Shown piece after piece: positions 1-6,100 of a stretch of DNA of 9,628 bases. The stretch is from Methylomarinum sp. Lineage in GTDB: Bacteria; Pseudomonadota; Gammaproteobacteria; Methylococcales; Methylomonadaceae. Position numbers and translations under genes: made by a program. The first letter of the stretch is position 1. Each line of letters begins with the position of its first letter. A model generated the notes under the pieces. The model made no database searches, was not told the origin of the DNA, and was given only the letters and a program-made list of their open reading frames with translations. Location: positions 1 to 9,628 of the forward strand of contig WTAG01000448.1 in the NCBI GenBank assembly GCA_013139755.1, written 5' to 3'.

Positions 1-14
1 CAAAAGGTTTCTTT

Positions 15-639
15 ATGGAAGCATTAGACCAAATATCCACCACACTTGCTTTAACCATGGGCTTAGCCTGGGCAAGTGGTATCAATCTTTATGCCACGCT
101 ATTTACCCTTGGTTATTTAGCCAACACAGGCAATATGGATTTACCCCCCCGATCTAGAGATTGTCGCAAACCCCGCAGTAATGGGAGCTGCAGGATTAAT
201 GTATTGTGTTGAATTTTTTGCCGACAAAATACCAGGAATTGATACTGGCTGGGATACCCTACACACCTTTATTCGCATCCCTGCCGGAGCAATGCTAGCA
301 GCCGGTGCAATAGGCGACATGAACCCAGCAGTAGAAATAGCCGCGGCTATTTTAGGTGGCGGTTTAGCCGCCGGGACACACGCCACAAAAGCAGGCACAC
401 GGGTACTCATCAATACATCCCCCGAACCGTTTAGCAACTGGACAGCATCCATAGGAGAGGATATTGCCGTTATTGGTGGTGTATGGGCTTGTTTAAACCA
501 CCCTGTCCTATTTTTAGTTGCTCTAGTACTTTTTATTGCCCTAGCTATTTGGTTACTGCCCAAAATATGGCAAGGAGTTAAGAAGGTTTTTCGCTTCATC
601 ATTAACATTTTTAGTAAAAAAGCAGATCCCGCTCAATAA
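15..639 (+). pseudogene. DUF4126 family membrane protein, frameshifted
   Basis: This is an integral membrane protein of the DUF4126 family, whose function is unknown. The ATG at 15 follows AAAGG at 3-7. The first frame encodes an N-terminal hydrophobic segment (ALTMGLAWASGINLYATLF) and runs out of frame after MDLPP. The rest is in the next frame and ends at the stop at 637-639. The break is a run of seven C at 144-150. With six C the reading continues as DLPPDLEIVANPAVMGAAGL and joins the downstream frame, giving about 207 residues. The downstream part has the family's Gly/Ala-rich helices, an IPGIDTGWDTLHTFIRIPAG stretch, a C-terminal membrane helix and a basic tail. The single-base excess in a homopolymer may be a true mutation, a phase-variable tract or a sequencing error. 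Family assignment is firm; the pseudogene status is not. Confidence 0.8.
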
Positions 640-641
640 TA

Positions 642-680
642 ATGCGATTAATTTAATATTTCACTTGACTAAAATCGCAT
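642..680. repeat. 8-bp inverted repeat between DUF4126 gene and tRNA promoter
   Basis: ATGCGATT (642-649) and AATCGCAT (673-680) pair perfectly around a 23-base loop, starting three bases after the DUF4126 stop. No T-run follows the stem, so it is a poor intrinsic terminator. The right arm sits inside the spacer of the tRNA promoter, so it could also be a protein site. Its function is unproven. Confidence 0.3.
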
Positions 681-693
681 AACTTAGTTTAAT
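665..693 (+). promoter_or_regulatory. sigma70-type promoter of the tRNA-Phe pair
   Basis: A -35 box TTGACT (665-670) and a -10 box TTTAAT (688-693) each match consensus at five of six positions, with an ideal 17-bp spacer. The bases just downstream are G/C-rich (GGTGGCTCG), as in the discriminators of stable-RNA promoters. Transcription would start near 700, about 16 bases before the first tRNA. Confidence 0.65.
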
Positions 694-715
694 AGGTGGC
701 TCGATTTGGTGCATT

Positions 716-791
<76 letters not shown>

Positions 792-838
792 TCAAAATCG
801 ATTTAAACTTTTCTATAAGTTTAACTGAAAAATATAGT

Positions 839-914
<76 letters not shown>

Positions 915-1458
915 TTATTCTTAAGGCTTCCAGCCTAATATCAAAATCTCGCAACTCTCTTTTCTGGTCGATCTCTGGTCAAAAGTCCCACGGTCGGTTT
1001 AATTGCAAAAAAATTCGCAAATAATTCAATACAACTCAACTTTTCCTGACTACACTTCTTTTTCAGTCCCACCTTCAGTTAAAGCTTCTCTGCCGTCGGC
1101 CTGTATAAGAAAAAAATTCCTAATATTTCACTTACTGCTACCCAACTAAACCCCAGCCTGTATTGAAAAGAATTACGGTAGATAAAGAGATATTACCTTC
1201 AAACTATTTTTTACATGCAAGAGCCTGACTACAACAGAAAAACCTAACTAGAAAAAGACTAAAGACTTAAACTTCTTTTAGGTTTGCACTCTGTTCTTCT
1301 AGCTAACTCATCTGTTAATAAAGGTAAAACCGGTTTCTTACCCAGAGAAAGTACAGGACATTGGCTCTGCTATTAGTTTGCATATAGATCTATCTCCCGT
1401 AAAAGCCGGATCTTCAAACATATATTAATAATTTGATTACTACTCAGAGGAAAATCAA
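915..1458. other. 544-bp gene-free stretch downstream of tRNA-Phe
   Basis: No ORF with a credible start and ribosome binding site is visible on either strand. A short hairpin AGGCT-TCC-AGCCT lies soon after the second tRNA but has no T-run. A longer inverted repeat AAACCTAA (1240-1247) / TTAGGTTT (1278-1285) could form a stem with internal loops. AAACCGGTTT at 1327-1336 is a 10-bp palindrome. The stretch probably holds the promoter of the gene at 1459, but no convincing -35/-10 pair stands out. Confidence 0.5.
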
Positions 1459-1797
1459 ATGCAATTATTTAATATATGGCCAGACATTGGACAACTAGCA
1501 ATACCGAGCAATGTCAAAACAGCCCTTATTCAACACTTAATAGAACCTTTCCAAGACGAAGCTGCTGCTAAAGCTTACTGGCTAGAACACCACCCAACAT
1601 TAATTATTTTAGAGGACCAGGATACCTCAGAATCTATTGCTAAAATTGACAGTAAACTGCAACATAAAATTGCAATGGCACAAACTAATCCAGAGTACAT
1701 AGAAGAAATTGCAGAAAACTATGCAATCAGACTAGCAATCTTAAATGATCTTGGTGAGGGTGTTTATTGTCTACAAAAAAATAGGTTCGCAACCTAA
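1459..1797 (+). CDS. hypothetical protein, 112 residues
   Basis: I do not recognise this family. The ATG at 1459 has a good ribosome binding site, AGAGGA at 1446-1451, seven bases upstream. The product is soluble and acidic, with no signal peptide or membrane segment. It reads as mostly helical: an N-terminal NIWPDIGQLAIPSN segment, a helix with ALIQHLIEPFQDEAAAKAYW, a short hydrophobic strand TLIILED, and a long C-terminal helical region rich in Glu, Lys and Ala. It stands alone, with over 500 bp of empty DNA before it and debris after it. The clean start and amphipathic pattern argue for a real gene; function is unknown. Confidence 0.65.
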   Translation: MQLFNIWPDIGQLAIPSNVKTALIQHLIEPFQDEAAAKAYWLEHHPTLIILEDQDTSESIAKIDSKLQHKIAMAQTNPEYIEEIAENYAIRLAILNDLGEGVYCLQKNRFAT

Positions 1798-1837
1798 TAT
1801 CATTGATATACCAATCAGACGATTGACATTGTTAAGG

Positions 1838-1907
1838 ATTATCAGATACCTGCACCCACACAGAATCATAAATAGAGCACAGACTTAACGTGCAGGTGTC
1901 AGATAAT
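1838..1907. repeat. imperfect 18-bp inverted repeat
   Basis: ATTATCAGATACCTGCAC (1838-1855) and GTGCAGGTGTCAGATAAT (1890-1907) are inverted copies matching at 16 of 18 positions around a 34-base loop. A further related half-site lies just outside: GACGATT-GACA near 1819-1829 matches the inverse of TGTCAGATAATCGTC (1897-1911) apart from four missing bases. It lies 40 bp after the 112-residue gene. It has no T-run, so it is not a typical terminator. It may be an end of a lost mobile element or a folded RNA; which is not decided by the sequence. Confidence 0.5.
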
Positions 1908-2198
1908 CGTCGAGGGACGAAACCGCGGGATAGTATGATAAATTATGCGTAACTCAATGGCTATGGAGATTTGAATATTAATTACCTGCTGAAGCTTGAA
2001 TAAAACACCTCTGACTGAAGTGGTAGACCCAGTTTGTTCGTTACTGCTGAACATATAAAGATCGTTTTGCTGTTTAAAGCGACTGTACTTTCCAAGAAAA
2101 CCTCTGTTTTTATAGTCCAGGCCAATCTCAATCCTGACCGAGTTTGGCCAATTTTTATACGATAGATAGGATGAGTGGAATGCTATCTGTTTTTTCAT
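1899..2198 (-). CDS. doubtful hypothetical protein, 99 residues
   Basis: This is a minus-strand ORF of unknown family. In its favour, the ATG (2196-2198) has a very good ribosome binding site, AAGGAG, eight bases upstream (bases 2207-2212 on the plus strand). Against it, the protein has no recognisable motif or domain and ends inside an inverted repeat, and its neighbours are decayed. The product starts MKKQIAFHSSYLSYKNW and is rich in Ser, Arg and Ile. It may be the truncated start of a larger gene whose 3' part was lost. I treat it as possible only. Confidence 0.3.
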   Translation of the reverse strand: MKKQIAFHSSYLSYKNWPNSVRIEIGLDYKNRGFLGKYSRFKQQNDLYMFSSNEQTGSTTSVRGVLFKLQQVINIQISIAIELRIIYHTIPRFRPSTII

Positions 2199-2206
2199 GC
2201 GGCCAT

Positions 2207-2220
2207 CTCCTTCAAAGGAG
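2207..2220. repeat. palindrome carrying Shine-Dalgarno sequences on both strands
   Basis: CTCCTT-CA-AAGGAG is a perfect 6-bp inverted repeat with a two-base centre. Read on the minus strand it supplies the ribosome binding site of the ORF starting at 2198. Read on the plus strand it gives AAGGAGG, but no plus-strand start lies at a good distance. In RNA it would form a small hairpin hiding the site. Confidence 0.4.
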
Positions 2221-2233
2221 GTGCCCTGGGTAA

Positions 2234-2576
2234 TTGTCCTCGTGTAAAATCATTAACATCGATAATGAAGACCTTACCGCTGTGGTTTCCTTTTATCCTG
2301 ATAATAGTGAAGTGAATTACAAAAAAGAAGATATCATGGAACTTGATCTGGCTTATGCCATTACTATCCATAAGTCTCAGGGGAGTGAATTTAAAACGGT
2401 GATTATTTCCATTTTAACTCAGCATTTTAAAATGTTTACCGTAATCTGATTTATACAGGACTTACTAGAGCAAAGGATTTAGCGGTATTTGGGGGACTCG
2501 AAAGGCGTTATCTATGGCTATTAGGCAGCAGGATGTTAGTCAGAAGCAGATGGCTTTGGAAGAATTACTAAAATAA
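2234..2576 (+). pseudogene. C-terminal remnant of a RecD-type (SF1) helicase
   Basis: This is the tail of a UvrD/RecD-like ATP-dependent DNA helicase, recognised by two conserved motifs. YAITIHKSQGSEF (2354-2392) is the motif V region, and YTGLTRAK (2452-2475) is motif VI. The motifs are in different frames. The first frame ends at a stop at 2447-2449 after a T was apparently lost in the TTT at 2435-2437; restoring it gives YRNLIYTGLTRAKDLAVF. A second base is missing at the G5 run at 2491-2495. After it the frame reads GTRKALSMAIRQQ and so on to TAA at 2574-2576. The Walker A half of the enzyme is absent, and upstream of about 2240 the homology stops. It cannot encode an active helicase. Confidence 0.8.
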
Positions 2577-2657
2577 TATTATTCAAAAAAATGAGAGTAA
2601 AAAGATGAGTATAGCGATAAACCTTACAAAATTAATCATAAATGGACACCTAGAAAG

Positions 2658-2996
2658 TTGATTTCATTTGTTGCAAACATCGTACTTAAAGATATTGCTG
2701 AATTAACCCGTTTACGTTTTGACCTTGAAACCCGAACGGCTTTTATCCAAGTTCAGCTGGTCGGTGAATCGGAAACCATTGAGGTTTCGGTTGATGGCTT
2801 TGCCATTATTCCTGATGAAGGCTCATACAAGTTTATCATTGAACAAGCCAACTCAAATCGCATTTGGCTGGATAATATTCTTTCCCGTATTGTGAAAAAA
2901 ACATGGAACATCCCCAACACACCACAGTTTGCACCTCAAATTGCGTTTATCGCCGAGCTTCTTAAAGCTGATAGCGTTAGCTTAACAGATGTATAG
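2658..2996 (+). CDS. conserved-looking hypothetical protein, 5' end probably frameshifted
   Basis: The family is unknown to me. The body is a regular mixed alpha/beta soluble protein with alternating hydrophobic strands (RTAFIQVQLVGESETIEVSV, then FAIIPDEGSYKFII) and a C-terminal helix. The only start in this frame is TTG at 2658, with no ribosome binding site. An ATG at 2605 opens another frame reading MSIAINLTKLIINGHLES and stops exactly where this frame begins. Adding one T near 2656 would fuse them into a 131-residue protein, which I think was the original gene (2605-2996). It ends 32 bp before the P450 start and could share its transcript. No membrane segment or signal peptide is seen. 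Confidence 0.5.
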   Translation: MISFVANIVLKDIAELTRLRFDLETRTAFIQVQLVGESETIEVSVDGFAIIPDEGSYKFIIEQANSNRIWLDNILSRIVKKTWNIPNTPQFAPQIAFIAELLKADSVSLTDV

Positions 2997-3028
2997 ATTG
3001 TTCGACTCCCCTCCTCAACTGATTCTTT

Positions 3029-4372
3029 ATGAACAACTCAAAAACCATCCCTGAAATTAAAGGCCATTGGCTATTAGGCAGTTTACGCCAATTTAAAGCA
3101 GACCCCTTTCTAGCAATGTGTGATTGGCAACGAGAACGGGGTGACATAGCAGCTTTTAAATTAGCGGGACGGCAATGCTATCTTATTAGCAATTCCAAAT
3201 GGGTGGAAAACACATTAATCAAACACAGTGATGTTTTTGTCAAAATGTATGACCCTTTAAAACCAAAAGGGCTTGCCTTAATTTTGGGTAATGGCTTGGT
3301 AACCAGCCAAGGTGATTTATGGCGTAGACAGAGACGTTTGATGCAACCCGTTTTTCAACGTAGTAATCTTAGTTCGATGATGCCGAAAATGGTTAGTGCT
3401 GGCGAAAACATGTTGACCCGCTGGCAGCAGTTAGAGGATGGTGCACAGGTTAATTTATCTGATGAAATGATGCGCCTGACATTAGAGGTGATTACTCAAA
3501 CTATGTTTAGCACCAGTGTGCTTGATAATGTTGATAGTATTTCGCCCGCTTTGGAAACAGGGCTGCGCTATGCTTTAAAGAGTGCATCTAATCCATTAAC
3601 GCCACCTTTATGGATACCAACCCCAGCCAATCGAAAATTCAATCAGGCTTGTGCTATTTTAGACAAGATCATCTACGACATGATTGAACAACGTCGCCAA
3701 CACTCTGCGTCAAATCATGATTTGTTAGATATGTTGTTGCATGCAAGTGATGAAAAGACTGGACAACACATGTCTAATCAACAAATTAGAGATGAAGTGA
3801 TCACCATCTTTACTGCGGGTCACGAAACAACGGCTAATTTATTAACGTGGACTTTGTATTTATTAGCTAAACATCCAGTCATACTTAAGAAGTTACGTTC
3901 TGAACTTGAATTTTTAAATGGAAAAACACCGACTGCTGAGAATATCCAACAACTTGATTACTCTCGGGCTGTTTTAAATGAATCATTACGCTTCAAACCG
4001 CCTGTTGGAATGCTGATGAGAAAGGTTAATTCAGATATAGAAATTGAAGGTTATCACTTTAAATCAGGCAGCTTGGTTATCTACAGCATTTACAATATTC
4101 ATCACAACAAGAAGTTATGGACCGATCCTGAACAGTTTCAACCTGAACGTTTTTTAACCAAAGAAAATTATCGATTTTCTTTTCTTCCTTTTGGTACAGG
4201 CGAACGTATTTGTATTGGCAACCATTTTGCCATGTTAGAAAGCCAGCTTTTATTAAGCATGGTTATCCAACAGTATGATATTCAATTAATCACTGACAAA
4301 GAGGTTGAGATTGACCTTGCTGTGTCATTACGCCCCAAAGGAGGGATTCCTGTTTTATTGAAGCGACTTTAA
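3029..4372 (+). CDS. cytochrome P450
   Basis: This is a haem-thiolate monooxygenase that would insert one oxygen atom from O2 into an organic substrate using electrons from a separate ferredoxin or flavodoxin partner; no such partner is in the window. At 447 residues it is full length for a soluble bacterial P450. The landmarks are in order: the WRRQRRLMQPVF C-helix region (about 98-109), the I-helix FTAGHETTAN with A263-G264-x-E266-T267, the K-helix ExxR (E318, R321), the PERF motif (372-375), and the haem loop FGTGERICIG with ligand Cys395. There is no N-terminal membrane anchor. The ATG at 3029 is fixed by an in-frame TGA at 3020-3022, yet has no Shine-Dalgarno sequence. The substrate cannot be told from sequence. 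Confidence 0.95.
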   Translation: MNNSKTIPEIKGHWLLGSLRQFKADPFLAMCDWQRERGDIAAFKLAGRQCYLISNSKWVENTLIKHSDVFVKMYDPLKPKGLALILGNGLVTSQGDLWRRQRRLMQPVFQRSNLSSMMPKMVSAGENMLTRWQQLEDGAQVNLSDEMMRLTLEVITQTMFSTSVLDNVDSISPALETGLRYALKSASNPLTPPLWIPTPANRKFNQACAILDKIIYDMIEQRRQHSASNHDLLDMLLHASDEKTGQHMSNQQIRDEVITIFTAGHETTANLLTWTLYLLAKHPVILKKLRSELEFLNGKTPTAENIQQLDYSRAVLNESLRFKPPVGMLMRKVNSDIEIEGYHFKSGSLVIYSIYNIHHNKKLWTDPEQFQPERFLTKENYRFSFLPFGTGERICIGNHFAMLESQLLLSMVIQQYDIQLITDKEVEIDLAVSLRPKGGIPVLLKRL

Positions 4373-4408
4373 TTTATGCAGGGAATTAATAATGAGTATT
4401 CCTTCAAT

Positions 4409-4439
4409 TAACCTTATTGTTTTTGAAATAGTAAGGTTA
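4409..4439. terminator. hairpin downstream of the P450 gene, possible terminator
   Basis: TAACCTTA (4409-4416) and TAAGGTTA (4432-4439) form a perfect 8-bp stem with a 15-base loop, 36 bp after the P450 stop. The stem is A/T-rich and lacks a T-run, so intrinsic termination would be weak. The position is the main argument. Confidence 0.3.
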
Positions 4440-4510
4440 CTGATAAGTAGATCCATTATGTTTAAGCCATCCATTCTCATACTGCCCTCTTGGAACATTA
4501 TGCGTCCATT

Positions 4511-4547
4511 GCAACAGGGGGGCAAGCAACAGGGGGCAAGGGGCAGG
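4511..4547 (+). repeat. G-rich tandem repeat
   Basis: Two head-to-tail copies of GCAACAGGGGG(G)CAA lie at 4511-4525 and 4526-4539, followed by a shortened GGGGCAGG. G-runs of 6, 5, 4 and 2 fall within 31 bases, so a two-layer G-quadruplex is conceivable. The repeat abuts the left arm of the inverted repeat at 4546. Confidence 0.6.
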
Positions 4548-4691
4548 TCTTTGATTTATGACTATTAAAAAAACACTTTCTGATTATGTCATGTTAGCAA
4601 ATTCAATCCTAAAAGATCTAGTAGCACTATCCTCCGTCTTATAGTTATTATTCAACAAGCTTAACGTAGCAATTATCATAAATCAAAGACC
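4546..4691. mobile_element. MITE-like element with 16-bp perfect terminal inverted repeats
   Basis: GGTCTTTGATTTATGA (4546-4561) is repeated exactly, inverted, at 4676-4691. The 114 bp between carry no ORF. Outside the right arm the inverse reads AACAGGG, and AACAGGG also occurs to the left of the left arm, separated from it by about ten bases of the G-rich repeat. This suggests longer original arms into which repeat units expanded. Such a short non-coding segment with matched ends is typical of non-autonomous transposon derivatives. I see no clear target-site duplication, so a structured RNA remains an alternative. Confidence 0.45.
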
Positions 4692-4724
4692 CTGTTAGAA
4701 TACTGATTGGAATAAAGATGGTGC

Positions 4725-4832
4725 ATGGATGAGAATGTTCAGAAATGCCAGGTTTTGGATTGGATAGCTATAGAACGTAGGCTAAGCTATGATAAAAATA
4801 ATATGATCAATCAAAGTGAGCTAGTTAATTGA
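4725..4832 (+). CDS. doubtful 35-residue ORF overlapping the rhomboid start
   Basis: An ATG at 4725 opens 35 codons whose TGA (4830-4832) overlaps the TTG start of the rhomboid gene by two bases. That is an arrangement used for translational coupling. The peptide (MDENVQKCQVLDWIAIERRL then SYDKNNMINQSELVN) is hydrophilic and unrecognised. The upstream Shine-Dalgarno match is poor. It could be a leader peptide, the tail of a decayed gene, or chance. Confidence 0.2.
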   Translation: MDENVQKCQVLDWIAIERRLSYDKNNMINQSELVN

Positions 4833-5368
4833 ATCAATCGATAAAAGTCATATTGAGCTTTCTTATCATCATTTGGGCGGCTTATTTTTTATCATGGCTA
4901 ATACCCATAAACCAATTTGGCCTGGTTCCAAGAACACCCCTGGGGTTAATTGGTATTTTTACCGCACCTTTTTTACATGGCTCTTTGTCACACATCATAG
5001 GCAACTCAATTAGCTTTACTATCTTTGCCCTTGCTTTAGCTTTACTGGAAGGCGATAAAATGTTTGGCAAAGTCATGTTAATGGTGGTAATTGGTGGATT
5101 ATTAACCTGGATATGGGGTCGCACTGCAAATCATATTGGTGCATCAGGCCTAATTTTTAGTCTTTGGGGCTATATGTTATTGTCCGGGTGGTTTTCCAGA
5201 AAAATAAAATATATCCTCGTGTCATTAATACTGATGTTTTTTTATGGCGGGATGATATTTAGCGTTTTACCTGGAAAGGTAGGTGTATCCTGGGATGGAC
5301 ACCTATTTGGTTTTATTGCAGGGTTTTTTGTTTCCTGGCTGTATCATAGGAAGAATCCGGAAGCATAA
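4829..5368 (+). CDS. rhomboid family intramembrane serine protease
   Basis: This inner-membrane protease cuts other membrane proteins within or beside their transmembrane segments. The 179-residue protein is a compact six-helix rhomboid core with no extra domain. The first helix is at about 5-25. HGSLSHIIGN supplies the conserved H50, H55 and N59. The catalytic serine is S106 in GASG on the fourth helix, and its partner H158 lies in WDGHLFGFIAG on the last helix. The signature residues are all present, so activity is expected. The start is set by an in-frame TAA just upstream (4826-4828), leaving TTG at 4829 with a weak GTGAG site. It converges on the pspA-like gene with 36 bp between the stops, so the two are not co-transcribed. 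Its substrate is unknown. Confidence 0.92.
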   Translation: MNQSIKVILSFLIIIWAAYFLSWLIPINQFGLVPRTPLGLIGIFTAPFLHGSLSHIIGNSISFTIFALALALLEGDKMFGKVMLMVVIGGLLTWIWGRTANHIGASGLIFSLWGYMLLSGWFSRKIKYILVSLILMFFYGGMIFSVLPGKVGVSWDGHLFGFIAGFFVSWLYHRKNPEA

Positions 5369-5404
5369 GAAAATCTCATACTTCCAGCTTTAGACTTTAT
5401 TTTG

Positions 5405-6088
5405 TTACACTTTTTTATATCTATCTAAAATAGAGGCGGCTGAAGTTTTACTGCCAATCACACCCGCTTCAGCAAGCTTGTCTTTTAACTCACCCCCACT
5501 CGTTTCTTTTGCTAATTCACGTGCTGATTTCATTTTATCTTTACGTTTTTGTTGCTTGGCCTTAATACGCTCCATGGATGCCGAGGCAGAACGTAAAGAA
5601 GAATTGCTGCCTGAAAATTGAGCCGCCGTGGCTTCACTCGCTTTTTGAGCCGCTTCAGTTGACTTTACTATAGAGACCTCTCTTTTCAATGCTTCCATTT
5701 GTTTAGCAGAGTCTTTAATAATTACTTTCAATTCTTTAACTTGTTCGTTATATGAATCTAATACAGCTTGATTACTATCTAGCTCATTTTCCAGTTCAGC
5801 TAATTTTTCAGCCGTTTCCATTGCAAGTTCTTCATTACCGGCATCTAATAATTTACCAATGGCCTCGCTATATTCATCAACAGAAGCTTGCAGATCATTT
5901 ACTTTACGTGCGAGACCTTTTTGCTCGGCCATCACTTCGGTCAGTGATTCATTGGCTTTGCGCTGGTTTTCTTCAGCATCACGAATTTCTTGTTCCATAA
6001 TACGAATACCTTGTGCATCAACAAAGACATCATTAGCTTCATTGCCGTAGCCTTTTATTGTTTTAAAAACGTTGTTTAAAAATCCCAT
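5405..6088 (-). CDS. yjfJ: PspA/IM30 family protein, YjfJ type
   Basis: This is a peripheral inner-membrane protein of the PspA/Vipp1 (ESCRT-III-like) family. Members bind stressed membranes through an amphipathic N-terminal helix and polymerise through long helices. The MGFLNNVFKTIKGYGNEAND start matches family N-termini. Residues of about 30-160 are almost continuous heptad-like coiled coil (EQEIRDAEEN, VNDLQASVDEYSEAIGKLLD, ELKVIIKDSAKQMEALKREV). A Ser/Ala-rich linker and a basic KAKQQKRKDKMK helix follow, and the C-terminus is SAASILDRYKKV. Two ATGs are adjacent. GGAG at 6095-6098 is six bases from the one at 6088 and only three from the one at 6091, so I chose 6088 (227 residues). The start overlaps... 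the end region of yjfI is immediately upstream: its stop (6101-6103) lies 12 bases before this start, so co-translation is likely. Confidence 0.88.
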   Translation of the reverse strand: MGFLNNVFKTIKGYGNEANDVFVDAQGIRIMEQEIRDAEENQRKANESLTEVMAEQKGLARKVNDLQASVDEYSEAIGKLLDAGNEELAMETAEKLAELENELDSNQAVLDSYNEQVKELKVIIKDSAKQMEALKREVSIVKSTEAAQKASEATAAQFSGSNSSLRSASASMERIKAKQQKRKDKMKSARELAKETSGGELKDKLAEAGVIGSKTSAASILDRYKKV

Positions 6089-6100
6089 CATAATCTCCGG

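Larger units (their letters stand above)
4373..4828. other. 456-bp stretch with no confident gene between P450 and rhomboid genes
   Basis: The stretch holds the hairpin at 4409-4439, a G-rich tandem repeat (4511-4547), a 146-bp inverted-repeat element (4546-4691) and a 35-codon ORF (4725-4832). Short ATG-started frames such as the 36-codon one from 4459 run through the G-rich repeat and look accidental. No convincing promoter for the rhomboid gene is evident. Confidence 0.5.

Noticed and set aside
141..608. Long minus-strand ORF of 155 residues opposite the DUF4126 gene.
   Set aside because: It mirrors the helix-coding Gly/Ala-rich plus-strand gene, has low-complexity Ala/Pro/Ile composition, and has no family signature. 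It is a shadow frame.
1838..1907. Integron attC site, suggested by GTTAAG and CTTAAC near the inverted-repeat arms.
   Set aside because: The core sites are in the wrong order and orientation for attC, and no integrase or cassette array is present.
2216..2236. AAGGAGG on the plus strand as ribosome binding site for the TTG at 2234 and hence a real small protein.
   Set aside because: The spacing is about 12 bases, and the frame is plainly the interior of a helicase C-terminal domain that later frameshifts.
2998..3016. GTTCGACTCCCCTC resembles the T-arm and 3' end of a tRNA and could be a diverged attachment site matching tRNA-Phe.
   Set aside because: Only about ten bases agree (GTTCGAYTCC), no acceptor stem or CCA follows, and no other tRNA arm lies upstream. 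Chance similarity is likely.
4459..4569. 36-codon ORF from the ATG at 4459.
   Set aside because: It runs through the G-rich tandem repeat, encoding repeated QQGGKQQGARG, has no ribosome binding site and no likeness to known proteins.
5369..5404. Bidirectional terminator between the convergent rhomboid and yjfJ genes.
   Set aside because: T-rich stretches occur, but I could not find a stem of useful length in the 36 bp.
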